From an uncultured Eubacteriales bacterium (GTDB lineage: Bacteria; Bacillota; Clostridia; Lachnospirales; Lachnospiraceae): a stretch of DNA of 64,000 bases. The notes beneath the pieces are model-generated. The model ran no database searches. It saw only the letters and a list, made by a program, of their open reading frames with translations, and was not told the origin of the DNA. The number at the start of each line of letters is the position of its first letter. The stretch's first letter is position 1. Positions 26,150 through 35,287 of the stretch are shown in pieces. The position numbers were made by a program, and so were the translations under genes. The stretch spans positions 1 to 64,000 of the forward strand of contig URND01000002.1 in the NCBI GenBank assembly GCA_900549105.1, in the 5' to 3' direction.

Positions 26150-26170
26150 ACTGTTTTTGGAGAGATACCT

Positions 26171-27118
26171 ATGGTTAAATATATTGTTAAACGCATCATC
26201 ACTGTTTTTATTGTTTTATGGATGGTGGCAACTCTGACTTATTTTACGGTGCATGTGACACCGGGGGATACGGCGGCGGCCATTTTGTATTCCATTGGCG
26301 GGGAAAGTGCTGTCAGCAGTGAAAACCTTGAACATGTGCGGAACAAATATGATTTGAACCGGCCGGTGTATGAACAATATTTTGAATGGGTGACTCGTGC
26401 CTTCCGGGGAGAACTGGGAACATCTTATAAATACAATAAGCCGGTGGCCTATATGCTGAAACTCCGGGTGCCGAACACGATTCGCCTTGGGTTTGCGGCG
26501 GTGGCCTTATCGGTGGTTATCGCCATTCCCTTCGGTATTATCAGCGCTCTGCATCACAATCGTCTGCCGGACCACGTGGGGCGTTTATTTACTCTGTTAA
26601 TATCTTCTTTTCCGGCTTTTTGGGTAGCTATTGTGCTGATTATTGTCTGCGCTTTGAAGCTCAAATTGCTCCCGGCGGGCGGTATGGAGGGGCCGCAGAG
26701 CATTATTCTTCCGGCGGTGACCCTGTCGATGGGGATGACGGCGGCGACAACCCGCATGATGCGCAGCAGCATGCTGGATGTGATGGGGCAGGATTACATA
26801 TGGGTAGCGAGGACGAAGGGACTTCCATGGAATAAAATTATGACACGGCATATGCTCCGAAATGCGCTGCCTCCGATTATTACAGTCATCGGGCTTCAGA
26901 TTGGCCATATTCTCGGCGGGGCCGTTATCATTGAAAATATTTTTTCATGGCCAGGGGTTGGCGGTCTCCTGATTGACGCCATCAATGCAAAGGATACGCC
27001 GATGATTGAGGGCTGTGTTTTGCTGATTGCCTTTGGGTATGCAGTGATAAATCTGATTGTGGATATCCTGTACGCATGTCTGAATCCGAAACTTAAATTG
27101 ACCGGGGAGGATGGCTGA
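26171..27118 (+). CDS. ABC importer permease, DppB/OppB type
   Basis: 315 residues, six hydrophobic segments. The opening YIVKRIITVFIVLWMVATLT and the first outer loop HVTPGDTAAAIL are typical of DppB/NikB. The EAA-type coupling loop is MLDVMGQDYIWVARTKGLPW. It lies 21 bases after the binding-protein gene and its last base overlaps the ATG of the second permease. It forms half of the transmembrane channel. Confidence 0.93.
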   Translation: MVKYIVKRIITVFIVLWMVATLTYFTVHVTPGDTAAAILYSIGGESAVSSENLEHVRNKYDLNRPVYEQYFEWVTRAFRGELGTSYKYNKPVAYMLKLRVPNTIRLGFAAVALSVVIAIPFGIISALHHNRLPDHVGRLFTLLISSFPAFWVAIVLIIVCALKLKLLPAGGMEGPQSIILPAVTLSMGMTAATTRMMRSSMLDVMGQDYIWVARTKGLPWNKIMTRHMLRNALPPIITVIGLQIGHILGGAVIIENIFSWPGVGGLLIDAINAKDTPMIEGCVLLIAFGYAVINLIVDILYACLNPKLKLTGEDG

Positions 27119-27969
27119 TGCGAAAACAGAAGAAAAAAATAGTCAACAGAAAAAATTATATTCTGTACATCGGGGCCTTTTTATCGGTTTTTGTTTTGCT
27201 TGTTACGGTTTTCGGCCCGCTTTTTGAGCCTTATAATCCGACAAAGATGGAACTGTCCCAAAAATTTATCGCCCCATGCCGGGAATTTATTTTTGGAACG
27301 GACCATCTCGGAAGAGATATTTTCAGCCGGGTGATTGAGGGGGCAAGGGTTTCACTGGTTATTGCGGGCTGTGTTGTCCTTTTCAGCGCGGTACTCGGCG
27401 TGGCGCTTGGGATGATTTCCGGCTATGTGGGAGGCGCTGTGGACATGATTATCATGCGGGTGGTGGATGCACTGCTGGCATTTCCGACAATTATTTTTGC
27501 CCTGGCCCTTTCAACCATGATGGGGACCGGTCAGACTAACCTGATTATTGCTATTACCTGTATCCAGTGGACGCGGTATGCCCGAATCGCGCGGGGTGAA
27601 ACGCTGATGCTGAAAAATGCCGAATATGTGGAAGCGGCCAGAAGTATCGGCAATAATACGGCTCAGATTTTGGCGAAATATATTTTCCCCAATGTGGTGT
27701 CAAAGATTATTATTCTTGCGTCGCTGGATATTGGAACGATTATCTTATACTGTGCATCTCTGAGCTTTTTGGGCCTGGGGGCCCAGCCGCCGTCCCCCGA
27801 CTGGGGCGTTATGATCAGCGAGGGAAAGGATTACATACAGTATGCGCCGTGGCTGACACTGTTTCCGGGCTTAGCCATTGCTGTTTCGGCCCTGGCCTTT
27901 AATATGCTCGGCGACGGCCTGCGGGATTTGCTTGACCCGAGAATGAAGGAAGTAGTGAGGACGGATTAA
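27118..27969 (+). CDS. ABC importer permease, DppC/OppC type
   Basis: 283 residues. FGTDHLGRDIFSRVIEGARV is the diagnostic N-terminal periplasmic motif of DppC/NikC; the EAA loop is MLKNAEYVEAARSIGNNTAQ, and the end reads GDGLRDLLDPRMKE. It pairs with the DppB-type protein encoded just before. The start overlaps the previous stop (TGATG arrangement). The ATP-binding genes follow two bases later. Confidence 0.93.
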   Translation: MRKQKKKIVNRKNYILYIGAFLSVFVLLVTVFGPLFEPYNPTKMELSQKFIAPCREFIFGTDHLGRDIFSRVIEGARVSLVIAGCVVLFSAVLGVALGMISGYVGGAVDMIIMRVVDALLAFPTIIFALALSTMMGTGQTNLIIAITCIQWTRYARIARGETLMLKNAEYVEAARSIGNNTAQILAKYIFPNVVSKIIILASLDIGTIILYCASLSFLGLGAQPPSPDWGVMISEGKDYIQYAPWLTLFPGLAIAVSALAFNMLGDGLRDLLDPRMKEVVRTD

Positions 27970-27970
27970 C

Positions 27971-28978
27971 ATGAAGAAATTGTTGGAAATAAAAAATCTG
28001 GATGTGGGATTTCTGTCGGCCAATGCCTATGTGCAGGTGCTGAACCAGGTTTCACTGGATATTTATGAAAATGAAGTCCTTGCGGTTGTCGGAGAAACGG
28101 GATGCGGTAAATCGGTGACCGGGAGTACGGTGCTTCATCTTCTGCCTGAAAATGCCATTGTGCAAGGGGAGATTTATTATGAAGGGCAGGAAATACTCGG
28201 GCTGACGGAGGAGGAATTTCGAAAATTCCGCGGCAGGGAAATCGCCGCCATACCGCAGAGCCCTTCAACTTCCCTGGACCCCATGATGGAGGTTGGGGAG
28301 CAGGTGGCTGAATGTGTGACGGGCGGCCGCCGTCGGAAAAAAGCGGAGCGGAAGAATATCCAATCAAGAGTGTGGGATATTTTTTCCCGGCTGAGGCTTC
28401 CGGGAGACCGAAAAATCTGCCATGCCTATCCGTGTCAGCTCAGCGGCGGTATGAACCAGCGGGTTCTCATTTCCATGGGGGTGATTATGGAGCCTAGGCT
28501 TCTCATTGTGGATGAGCCGACCAAGGCAGTGGACTGGATTTTGAGAAAAGAAGTTGTCCGTGTACTCCGGCAGATGAAGGATGATCTGAAGTGCTCGATG
28601 ATGCTTATCACCCACGATTTTGGGGCCGCTTCTCAGATAGCGGACCGAATTGCCGTGATGTACTGCGGCCAGATTGTGGAAACGGGAAAAGCGGATGAGA
28701 TTCTGAATCATCCGAGACATCCCTATACCAAAGGTTTAATTCAGGCGCTGCCATCCAGAGGCTTCCATGTGATGGAGGGATTTATGCCGTCATTTTCAGA
28801 ACTTCCGGAGGGCTGCCGTTTTGCGCCAAGATGTCCTCAGTGTTTGGAACGGTGTCGGCATCAGATTCCGGAAATATACAGGGATGAAACGGGGCGGCAG
28901 GTCCGCTGTCTTTTGTTTGAGGAGAGCAAAGGGGCCTATCGGAGTCCCTGTCTTGAGGAGGCGGTGTTTCATGCTTGA
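27971..28978 (+). CDS. ABC importer ATP-binding protein, DppD/OppD type
   Basis: 335 residues. Walker A is VVGETGCGKS, the signature LSGGMNQR, Walker B LLIVDEPTKAVDW (unusual: most relatives have DEPTTALD), and the switch His is in LITHDFG. The C-terminal oligopeptide extension with cysteines (GCRFAPRCPQCLERC) may hold an iron-sulfur cluster in this family. It overlaps the next ATPase gene by eight bases. It drives import with the DppF-type partner. Confidence 0.92.
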   Translation: MKKLLEIKNLDVGFLSANAYVQVLNQVSLDIYENEVLAVVGETGCGKSVTGSTVLHLLPENAIVQGEIYYEGQEILGLTEEEFRKFRGREIAAIPQSPSTSLDPMMEVGEQVAECVTGGRRRKKAERKNIQSRVWDIFSRLRLPGDRKICHAYPCQLSGGMNQRVLISMGVIMEPRLLIVDEPTKAVDWILRKEVVRVLRQMKDDLKCSMMLITHDFGAASQIADRIAVMYCGQIVETGKADEILNHPRHPYTKGLIQALPSRGFHVMEGFMPSFSELPEGCRFAPRCPQCLERCRHQIPEIYRDETGRQVRCLLFEESKGAYRSPCLEEAVFHA

Positions 28979-29735
28979 AGTTTCACATTTGAGTAAAACC
29001 TATACCTCCGGTTTTTTCGGAAATAAAAAGGTAGATGCGGTGAAGGATGTTTCTTTTAAAATCAATGAGGGAGAAATTTTTGGGCTGATCGGGGAGAGCG
29101 GAAGCGGTAAAACGACCCTCACCCGCATGATTGGCGGCTTTTTGAAGCCGTCTTCGGGGGAGATTACTTTTGAAGGGAAAAATCTGATAAAGGCGCGGGC
29201 GAGGGAATGGCACGAACTGCGCCGTCAGATACAGTTTGTATTTCAGCATCCCCAGATGACCTTTCATCCCCGGAGAGATATTTATTTTGCCTGCGCCGAG
29301 CCGATTCGGCTGTATCATCTGGACAGGCATATTACGGAAAAGGAAATGGTCCGCCATATGCTGCGGCGAGTTGGAATCCCGGAGGATCAGTGGCACAAAT
29401 ATCCCCATGAAATCAGCGGCGGTCAGGCTCAGAGAATCGCTATTGCCAGAGCTTTGTCCCTGAATCCAAAACTTTTAATCTGTGATGAGCCGACTTCCAT
29501 GCTGGATGTTTCTGTTCAGGCACAGATTTTACGGCTCCTTTTGCGGGCCAATGAGAAATATCATGTGGCGATGCTTTTTATCTCCCATGATTTGGATGTC
29601 ATCCGGGCGGTCTGCCGACGGGTGGCTGTTATGCATCAGGGAGAGATTGTCGAAATGGGAACGGTGGAGGAAGTTTTTGGAAATCCCCGCCATGATTATA
29701 CAAAAAAACTGCTTTCAGCCCACATGCAGGTATAA
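28971..29735 (+). CDS. ABC importer ATP-binding protein, DppF/OppF type
   Basis: 254 residues from ATG 28971, behind GAGGAGG; a longer frame from 28821 lies inside the preceding gene and is not needed. Walker A is LIGESGSGKT, signature ISGGQAQR, Walker B LLICDEPTSMLDVS, switch His FISHDLD. It lacks the usual C-terminal oligopeptide extension, so it is a short DppF. It closes the operon; a new promoter follows within ten bases. Confidence 0.92.
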   Translation: MLEVSHLSKTYTSGFFGNKKVDAVKDVSFKINEGEIFGLIGESGSGKTTLTRMIGGFLKPSSGEITFEGKNLIKARAREWHELRRQIQFVFQHPQMTFHPRRDIYFACAEPIRLYHLDRHITEKEMVRHMLRRVGIPEDQWHKYPHEISGGQAQRIAIARALSLNPKLLICDEPTSMLDVSVQAQILRLLLRANEKYHVAMLFISHDLDVIRAVCRRVAVMHQGEIVEMGTVEEVFGNPRHDYTKKLLSAHMQV

Positions 29736-29742
29736 AGAAAAC

Positions 29743-29770
29743 TTGTATATTTTTTGAAAAGTGGTAAAAT
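29743..29770 (+). promoter_or_regulatory. promoter before the dehydratase activator
   Basis: TTGTAT (29743-29748), a 16-base spacer and TAAAAT (29765-29770). It is followed by a 130-base untranslated leader with no recognised motif. Confidence 0.55.
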
Positions 29771-29903
29771 AAAGTTGGTGTTAAGCAAGGTCGTTTGGTG
29801 GTTCGCGAGGGGCAGATTATCGAAGGGCTTTGTTTTTCGTGATATGATTTGGGACCGTGTGGCGGCGTGTCTCTTTAAATAGATAAGGAAATGAGTACAA
29901 AAG

Positions 29904-32900
29904 ATGTTAAATGAAAAAATACTGAAAGAAGAACTTCTTGTTGGCGTGGATGTGGGCTCAACAACAACAAAAATTGTTGCGATTGATGAAAAAAGTAAGA
30001 ATATTGTATTTTCAGATTATCGGAGACATAATGCGGCGCAGGTTCAAAGCGTATACTGTGCGGTGAATCAGTTGATTGAACATTTTCCGGAGGCACGGGT
30101 GCGGCTGGCTTTGACCGGTTCCGGGGCAAAGCTGATTGCGGAAAGTCTGGATGTACCTTATATTCAGGAGGTCGTGGCAAACTCAATTGCATTGAGAGAG
30201 CGTTATGATAATATCCGTACAGCCATAGAGCTTGGCGGGCAGGATGCAAAAATGATATTTTTCAGCCGGGATAGGGCGGACAATTCCTTAAATGTGGCCG
30301 ATATGCGCATGAACGGCAGTTGCGCCGGGGGAACAGGGGCCTTTATCGATGAGGTCGCATCTATTTTAAAGGTTCCGATTGAAGAATTTAATGAATTGGC
30401 GGCTCAGGGAACCTGTGTTTATGATATTTCCGGGCGGTGCGGCGTTTATGCGAAAACAGATATTCAGCCGCTGCTGAATCAGGGGGTGTCAAAACAGGAT
30501 TTGGCCCTGTCCGCTTTTCATGCCATTGCGAAGCAGACCATCGGCGGCCTGGCCCAGGGGCTGGATATTGAGAAACCTGTTGTTTTTGAGGGCGGGCCTC
30601 TCACTTTTAATCCGACGCTGATTCGGGTATTTATCGAGCGGCTGAATCTGGCGCCGGATGAGGCGATTATTCCGGAGCGCCCGGAGATTATGATTGCCTA
30701 TGGGGCGGCGCTTTCGCTGGACACAATGTTTTCCAAAGACAGCAGAGAAGTTTCTATACCGAATATATTAAAGCTTTTGAAGGAAAATCCTATTGCGGAG
30801 GCCAGTCAGGCGATGAATCAGGCCGAGCCCTTTTTTGCATCGGCGGAAGAAGAGAAATCTTTTTTGGAGCGGCATCGATTGCCGGAATGCAGTTTTAAAA
30901 AACCGGCTGCTGGTCAGACGGTTCACGCCTATCTGGGCATTGACTCGGGAAGCACGACAACAAAATTTGTTTTAATGGATGAGGATGAAAATATTCTCGA
31001 TTCTTTCTATGCGCCGAATGAGGGGAATCCTCTGGATGTGGCAAAAAGGGCGTTGATTGCTCTCAGAGACAGTTATCGGGAAGCCGGAGTCGGGCTGGAT
31101 ATACTGGCTGTGGGAACGACTGGCTATGGCGAGCTCCTTTTTGCGGAAGCCTTTGGCGCAGAGTGTCATGTGGTAGAGACTGTGGCCCATGCCCGGGCGG
31201 CTGAGAAATATGTGGAAGATGCCACCTTTATTTTGGATATCGGCGGCCAGGATATGAAGGCTATCTGGCTGGACAGCGGTATTATTACAAATATTGTTGT
31301 CAATGAGGCCTGTTCCTCAGGCTGCGGTTCCTTCCTTGAAAACTTTGCGGCATCCTTACATATTCCGGTGGAAGAAATTGCCGGAACAGCATTTTCCTCC
31401 AAAAATCCGGCGGCCCTTGGCAGCCGCTGTACCGTGTTTATGAACAGCAGTATTGTGACGGAGCAGCGCAACGGTAAATTATCGGCGGATATTATGGCCG
31501 GGCTTTGCCGTTCAATTATAGAAAATGTATTTACGAAGGTTATTCGTATTTCCAATCTGGACTCCCTGGGCGATAAAATAGTCGTTCAGGGCGGCACCTT
31601 CCAAAATGATGCGGTGCTGAGAGCTATGGAGCAATATATTGGAAAAGAAGTTATTCGGTCGCCTTATCCGGGAATTATGGGGGCCATTGGCGTGGCATTG
31701 CTCACAAAAGAGAGGTTCAGCGCCGGGACACTGGAGAAATCTTTTATCGGTTTGGATGCCATGGATGATTTTTCTTACACTCAGGAGTCGAATTTTCCGT
31801 GTCCGTTTTGCACGAATCACTGTAAGCGGACAATCGTCACCTTCTCCAATGGAAAATCCTGGGTAACGAATAACAGGTGCGAGCGGGGCGAGATTCTCGG
31901 TGACCCGCGGGAAGAGAATGTTAAGAAACAGCTTCAGGAAAAAATGCAGGCGGCGGAGGAGATTCCGAATCTTTTTAGGACCCGGGAGGAACTTTTGTTT
32001 AAAGATTATCCGGCCCCGGAAATTATATCGGACCAGCAGATAACGATTGGTATACCGAGAGTATTGTCCTTTTGGGAGACAATGCCTTTCTGGACAACCT
32101 TCTGGAAAGCCCTCGGATTTAAAGTGCGGCTGTCGGATAAGAGTACCCGCCGGATGTATGAAAACGGCTTGTCGGCAGTTACTTCGGATACGGTATGTTT
32201 TCCGGCCAAACTGGTGCACGGGCATATACGAAATCTGGTGGAAAAAAAGGTTGACAGGATTTTTATGCCGTCCATCACAACGGTAACTTCCGAGAATACG
32301 GAAAAGACAAGCGAATCCATGTGTGCGGTTGTGAAGGGGTATCCATATGTGATACGGAATTCGGATAACCCGCAGAAACGGTGGGGCGTGCCTTTCGATA
32401 CGCCGCTCTTCCACTGGTATGGGGTGGTTGACCGGGACAGACAGTTAACCGAATATATGAAAGAAACTTTCCATATTCTGCCGGCACAGACAGCAGCGGC
32501 GATTAAGGCGGCGGATGCGGCCCAGGAAACATTTCACCGGGAGTTGAAGGAAGCGGGGCAGGCTGTGCTGGAAGAAGCGGAGCACCGCGGAACTTATGCG
32601 GTTGTTCTTGCATCCCGGCCGTATCAAAATGATGCTTTAGTCAATCATGATTTGCCGGCCATGTTTACCCGCTTGGGTATTCCGGTGCTGACGGCGGATT
32701 CTTTGCCGGAACTGGAAAAAGTGGATTTGAGCAAAAGCCGTCTCGATGTGGTGAATAATTATCATGCCCGAATGCTCGGTTCGGCGATTATGGCGGCCCG
32801 GAGCCCTCATTTGGAGTATGTTCAGATTGTCAGCTTTGGCTGCGGCCATGATGCCTATCTTTCCGATGAGATTATTCGGATGATGAAGGCTGTTTCGGGG

Positions 32901-34280
32901 AAAATCCCTCTCATATTAAAGCTGGATGAGAGTGATATTCAGGGGCCGCTGCGGATTCGTGTCCGTTCTTTCGTTGAAACTGTCGCCATGCGGCGCGGTA
33001 AGAATGAAGAAATGCTTATCGAAGCATTGGAGGACCCTTATCCGGTGAAATTGACAAAAGAAAATATAAAAGAAAAGGTTGTTCTCGTACCGAATACATC
33101 CCATGCTTTCTGCCGGATTATGTCTGCGGCCCTCTGCGGCCAGCATGTAAAGGCCGTGCCGTTGGATATCGGGCGGGAAGAGGCAATCCGGCTCGGCAAA
33201 CAATATGTTCACAATGATATTTGTTTCCCGGCCCAGATTGTTATCGGAGAAGCACTGGCAGCCCTTCGAAGCGGAAAATATGATGCCGACGAGGCGGCTA
33301 TCGGTATGGGCAAGTATATCGGCGACTGTCGTTTGACCCACTACAGCGCTTTATTGCGGAAGGCGCTGGATGATGCCGGATACGCCAATGTGCCGATTTT
33401 GACCAATGATGATGAAGATTATCATAAATTACACCCGGGATTTCGGATGAACATCCTCTCGTCGCTGCGCATTGCCATAGCGCTGCCGATGATTGATGCG
33501 CTGGAGGAATTGCTGCGGAAAGTCCGGCCTTATGAATTGGAGCCGGGAAGCGCCAATGCCGCCTTTGAAAAGGGGATGGATGCCCTTGTTGACGGCTTGC
33601 AAAAGCATGGCATCCGCGGCGCAAAACGGGGCTTTGCAAAAGCGATTGATATCATAAAAGAGGTTCGATATGACCGCACCTACCGCAGGCCGGAGGTTTT
33701 GATTGTTGGCGAGTATCTTTTGAACTTCCATCCGGGGGCAAATCATGATATCGAGGATTATCTGGAGCGGAACGGATTTGAGATTATCGAAGCCCGGATG
33801 ACCGATGTTATCCGAAAGATTTACTTTGTTTTAGATTCCCAGATTCGGGAATACCATTTGAAACGCCCGCTTGGGAAAAAGATTTGGTTCCATACGGCCA
33901 ACGAATTTTTTGAGTTTGCCCATAATATAACGGATTCCATAGCTAAAAGACATCCGTTATATACGCCGGCCTGCCGTCTGCCGGATTTGGTTAAGGGCAG
34001 CGATCCAATCATGCATCATACCTTTGATGCGGGCGAAGGCGTATTGATTCCGGGGGAAATCCTTCATCATGCCAAACACGGCTGCCGGAATTTCGTTATT
34101 TTGCAGCCTTTCGGCTGCCTGCCAAACCATGTTTTCGGCCGGGGCGTGGCTAAACGGCTGAAAGAAATTTACCCGGATGCTCAGATTTTACCGTTGGATT
34201 ATGACCCGGATGTGAGCTTTGCCAATCTGGAAAATCGATTGCAGATGCTCATTATGAATGCAAAAACAGCAGAGGAATAG
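29904..34280 (+). CDS. 2-hydroxyacyl-CoA dehydratase activator/reductase-like fusion protein
   Basis: 1458 residues. Two ASKHA-type ATPase domains (BcrAD/BadFG family) lie in tandem: GVDVGSTTTKIVAID at about residue 14 and GIDSGSTTTKFVLMD at about 345. Each has a cysteine-bearing loop for a shared iron-sulfur cluster (NGSCAGGTGAF and EACSSGCGSFLENF). A DUF2229 domain (IPRVLSFWETMPFWTTFWKA) and a long C-terminal dehydratase-subunit-like part follow. Such giants are common in clostridia; ATP-driven electron transfer to a low-potential cofactor is assumed, but their partner enzyme is unknown. No dehydratase genes are nearby. Confidence 0.9.
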   Translation: MLNEKILKEELLVGVDVGSTTTKIVAIDEKSKNIVFSDYRRHNAAQVQSVYCAVNQLIEHFPEARVRLALTGSGAKLIAESLDVPYIQEVVANSIALRERYDNIRTAIELGGQDAKMIFFSRDRADNSLNVADMRMNGSCAGGTGAFIDEVASILKVPIEEFNELAAQGTCVYDISGRCGVYAKTDIQPLLNQGVSKQDLALSAFHAIAKQTIGGLAQGLDIEKPVVFEGGPLTFNPTLIRVFIERLNLAPDEAIIPERPEIMIAYGAALSLDTMFSKDSREVSIPNILKLLKENPIAEASQAMNQAEPFFASAEEEKSFLERHRLPECSFKKPAAGQTVHAYLGIDSGSTTTKFVLMDEDENILDSFYAPNEGNPLDVAKRALIALRDSYREAGVGLDILAVGTTGYGELLFAEAFGAECHVVETVAHARAAEKYVEDATFILDIGGQDMKAIWLDSGIITNIVVNEACSSGCGSFLENFAASLHIPVEEIAGTAFSSKNPAALGSRCTVFMNSSIVTEQRNGKLSADIMAGLCRSIIENVFTKVIRISNLDSLGDKIVVQGGTFQNDAVLRAMEQYIGKEVIRSPYPGIMGAIGVALLTKERFSAGTLEKSFIGLDAMDDFSYTQESNFPCPFCTNHCKRTIVTFSNGKSWVTNNRCERGEILGDPREENVKKQLQEKMQAAEEIPNLFRTREELLFKDYPAPEIISDQQITIGIPRVLSFWETMPFWTTFWKALGFKVRLSDKSTRRMYENGLSAVTSDTVCFPAKLVHGHIRNLVEKKVDRIFMPSITTVTSENTEKTSESMCAVVKGYPYVIRNSDNPQKRWGVPFDTPLFHWYGVVDRDRQLTEYMKETFHILPAQTAAAIKAADAAQETFHRELKEAGQAVLEEAEHRGTYAVVLASRPYQNDALVNHDLPAMFTRLGIPVLTADSLPELEKVDLSKSRLDVVNNYHARMLGSAIMAARSPHLEYVQIVSFGCGHDAYLSDEIIRMMKAVSGKIPLILKLDESDIQGPLRIRVRSFVETVAMRRGKNEEMLIEALEDPYPVKLTKENIKEKVVLVPNTSHAFCRIMSAALCGQHVKAVPLDIGREEAIRLGKQYVHNDICFPAQIVIGEALAALRSGKYDADEAAIGMGKYIGDCRLTHYSALLRKALDDAGYANVPILTNDDEDYHKLHPGFRMNILSSLRIAIALPMIDALEELLRKVRPYELEPGSANAAFEKGMDALVDGLQKHGIRGAKRGFAKAIDIIKEVRYDRTYRRPEVLIVGEYLLNFHPGANHDIEDYLERNGFEIIEARMTDVIRKIYFVLDSQIREYHLKRPLGKKIWFHTANEFFEFAHNITDSIAKRHPLYTPACRLPDLVKGSDPIMHHTFDAGEGVLIPGEILHHAKHGCRNFVILQPFGCLPNHVFGRGVAKRLKEIYPDAQILPLDYDPDVSFANLENRLQMLIMNAKTAEE

Positions 34281-34294
34281 CGGAGGAAAAAACA

Positions 34295-35173
34295 ATGTAT
34301 GAATTAGTACAGGTATCGGAAAACAGCTATTATATAGAAAGTCCTGCCAAAATAGGACTTGTGAAACTGGGCGGTGATGAAGTCTGCCTGATTGACAGTG
34401 GAAATGATAAGGATGCCGGGCGGAAAATCCGGAAGATTCTCGATGCCAACGGTTGGAAACTGACAGCCATATATAATACCCATTCCAATGCGGACCACAT
34501 TGGCGGAAACAAGTATCTTCAGGGGCAGACCGGCTGCAAAATTTATGCGCCGGGGACGGAGTGCGATTTCACCAATCATACGGTGCTGGAACCATCATTT
34601 TTATATGGCGGTTATCCGTGTAAAGACCTCCGGCATAAATTTCTGATGGCCCAGGGAAGCAATGCCGAATATCTGACAAAGGATGTTTTGCCGAAGGGTT
34701 TTTCGATGATTGAACTGCCGGGACATTTCCTGGATATGGTGGGATTTCGAACGCCGGATGATGTGGTTTATCTGGCAGACTGCCTGTCGAGCAGGGAAAC
34801 TCTGGATAAATACCAGATTGGTTTTATCTATGATGTGGGCGCTTATATAAAGACCCTTGAGATGGTAAAAACATTAAAGGCGAAAATATTCATTCCGGCC
34901 CACGCGGCGGCTGCGGAGGATATTTCTGAGCTGGCCCAGTACAATATAGATAAGGTTTATGAGATAGGGGAAAAAATCATCGAACTCTGCAAAGAACCGC
35001 TTTCCTTTGAAGTGATTTTACAGAAATTGTTTATCGAATATGGACTGGAAATGAACTTTGAACAGTATGTGCTTGTCGGAAGTACGGTGCGTTCCTATCT
35101 TTCATGGTTAAAGGATACGGGAAAATTGAATACCGAATTTGTTCATAATATGCTGCTTTGGCAACAGGTTTAA
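34295..35173 (+). CDS. MBL-fold metallo-hydrolase
   Basis: 292 residues. The metal motif is NTHSNADHIGGN (a variant of HxHxDH in which the first His is replaced: THSNADH), with further ligands in GHFLDM and PAHAAA. The fold is metallo-beta-lactamase; the C-terminal 90 residues form a helical dimer-like tail. The reaction is unknown. It follows the giant activator by 14 bases with GGAGG before its ATG, so the two are probably co-transcribed, and a terminator comes after it. Confidence 0.85.
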   Translation: MYELVQVSENSYYIESPAKIGLVKLGGDEVCLIDSGNDKDAGRKIRKILDANGWKLTAIYNTHSNADHIGGNKYLQGQTGCKIYAPGTECDFTNHTVLEPSFLYGGYPCKDLRHKFLMAQGSNAEYLTKDVLPKGFSMIELPGHFLDMVGFRTPDDVVYLADCLSSRETLDKYQIGFIYDVGAYIKTLEMVKTLKAKIFIPAHAAAAEDISELAQYNIDKVYEIGEKIIELCKEPLSFEVILQKLFIEYGLEMNFEQYVLVGSTVRSYLSWLKDTGKLNTEFVHNMLLWQQV

Positions 35174-35190
35174 AGCAGGAGAATCATTAG

Positions 35191-35224
35191 AGGGCGACAG
35201 TCAATAAGGCTGCCGTCCTTTTTT
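35191..35224 (+). terminator. terminator after the MBL gene
   Basis: AGGGCGACAG (35191-35200) pairs with CTGCCGTCCT (35210-35219) with two G-T wobbles, followed by six T. It closes the activator-MBL unit. Confidence 0.75.
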
Positions 35225-35287
35225 GCGTATATTTGGAAAAAGATATGCACATACTAGCTCTAAATAAGAGGAAGGCAGGAAAAGAAT

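Noticed and set aside
31512..32414. 300-codon minus-strand open frame inside the dehydratase activator
   Set aside because: The plus strand has clear family motifs throughout; the minus-strand product has no known pattern.
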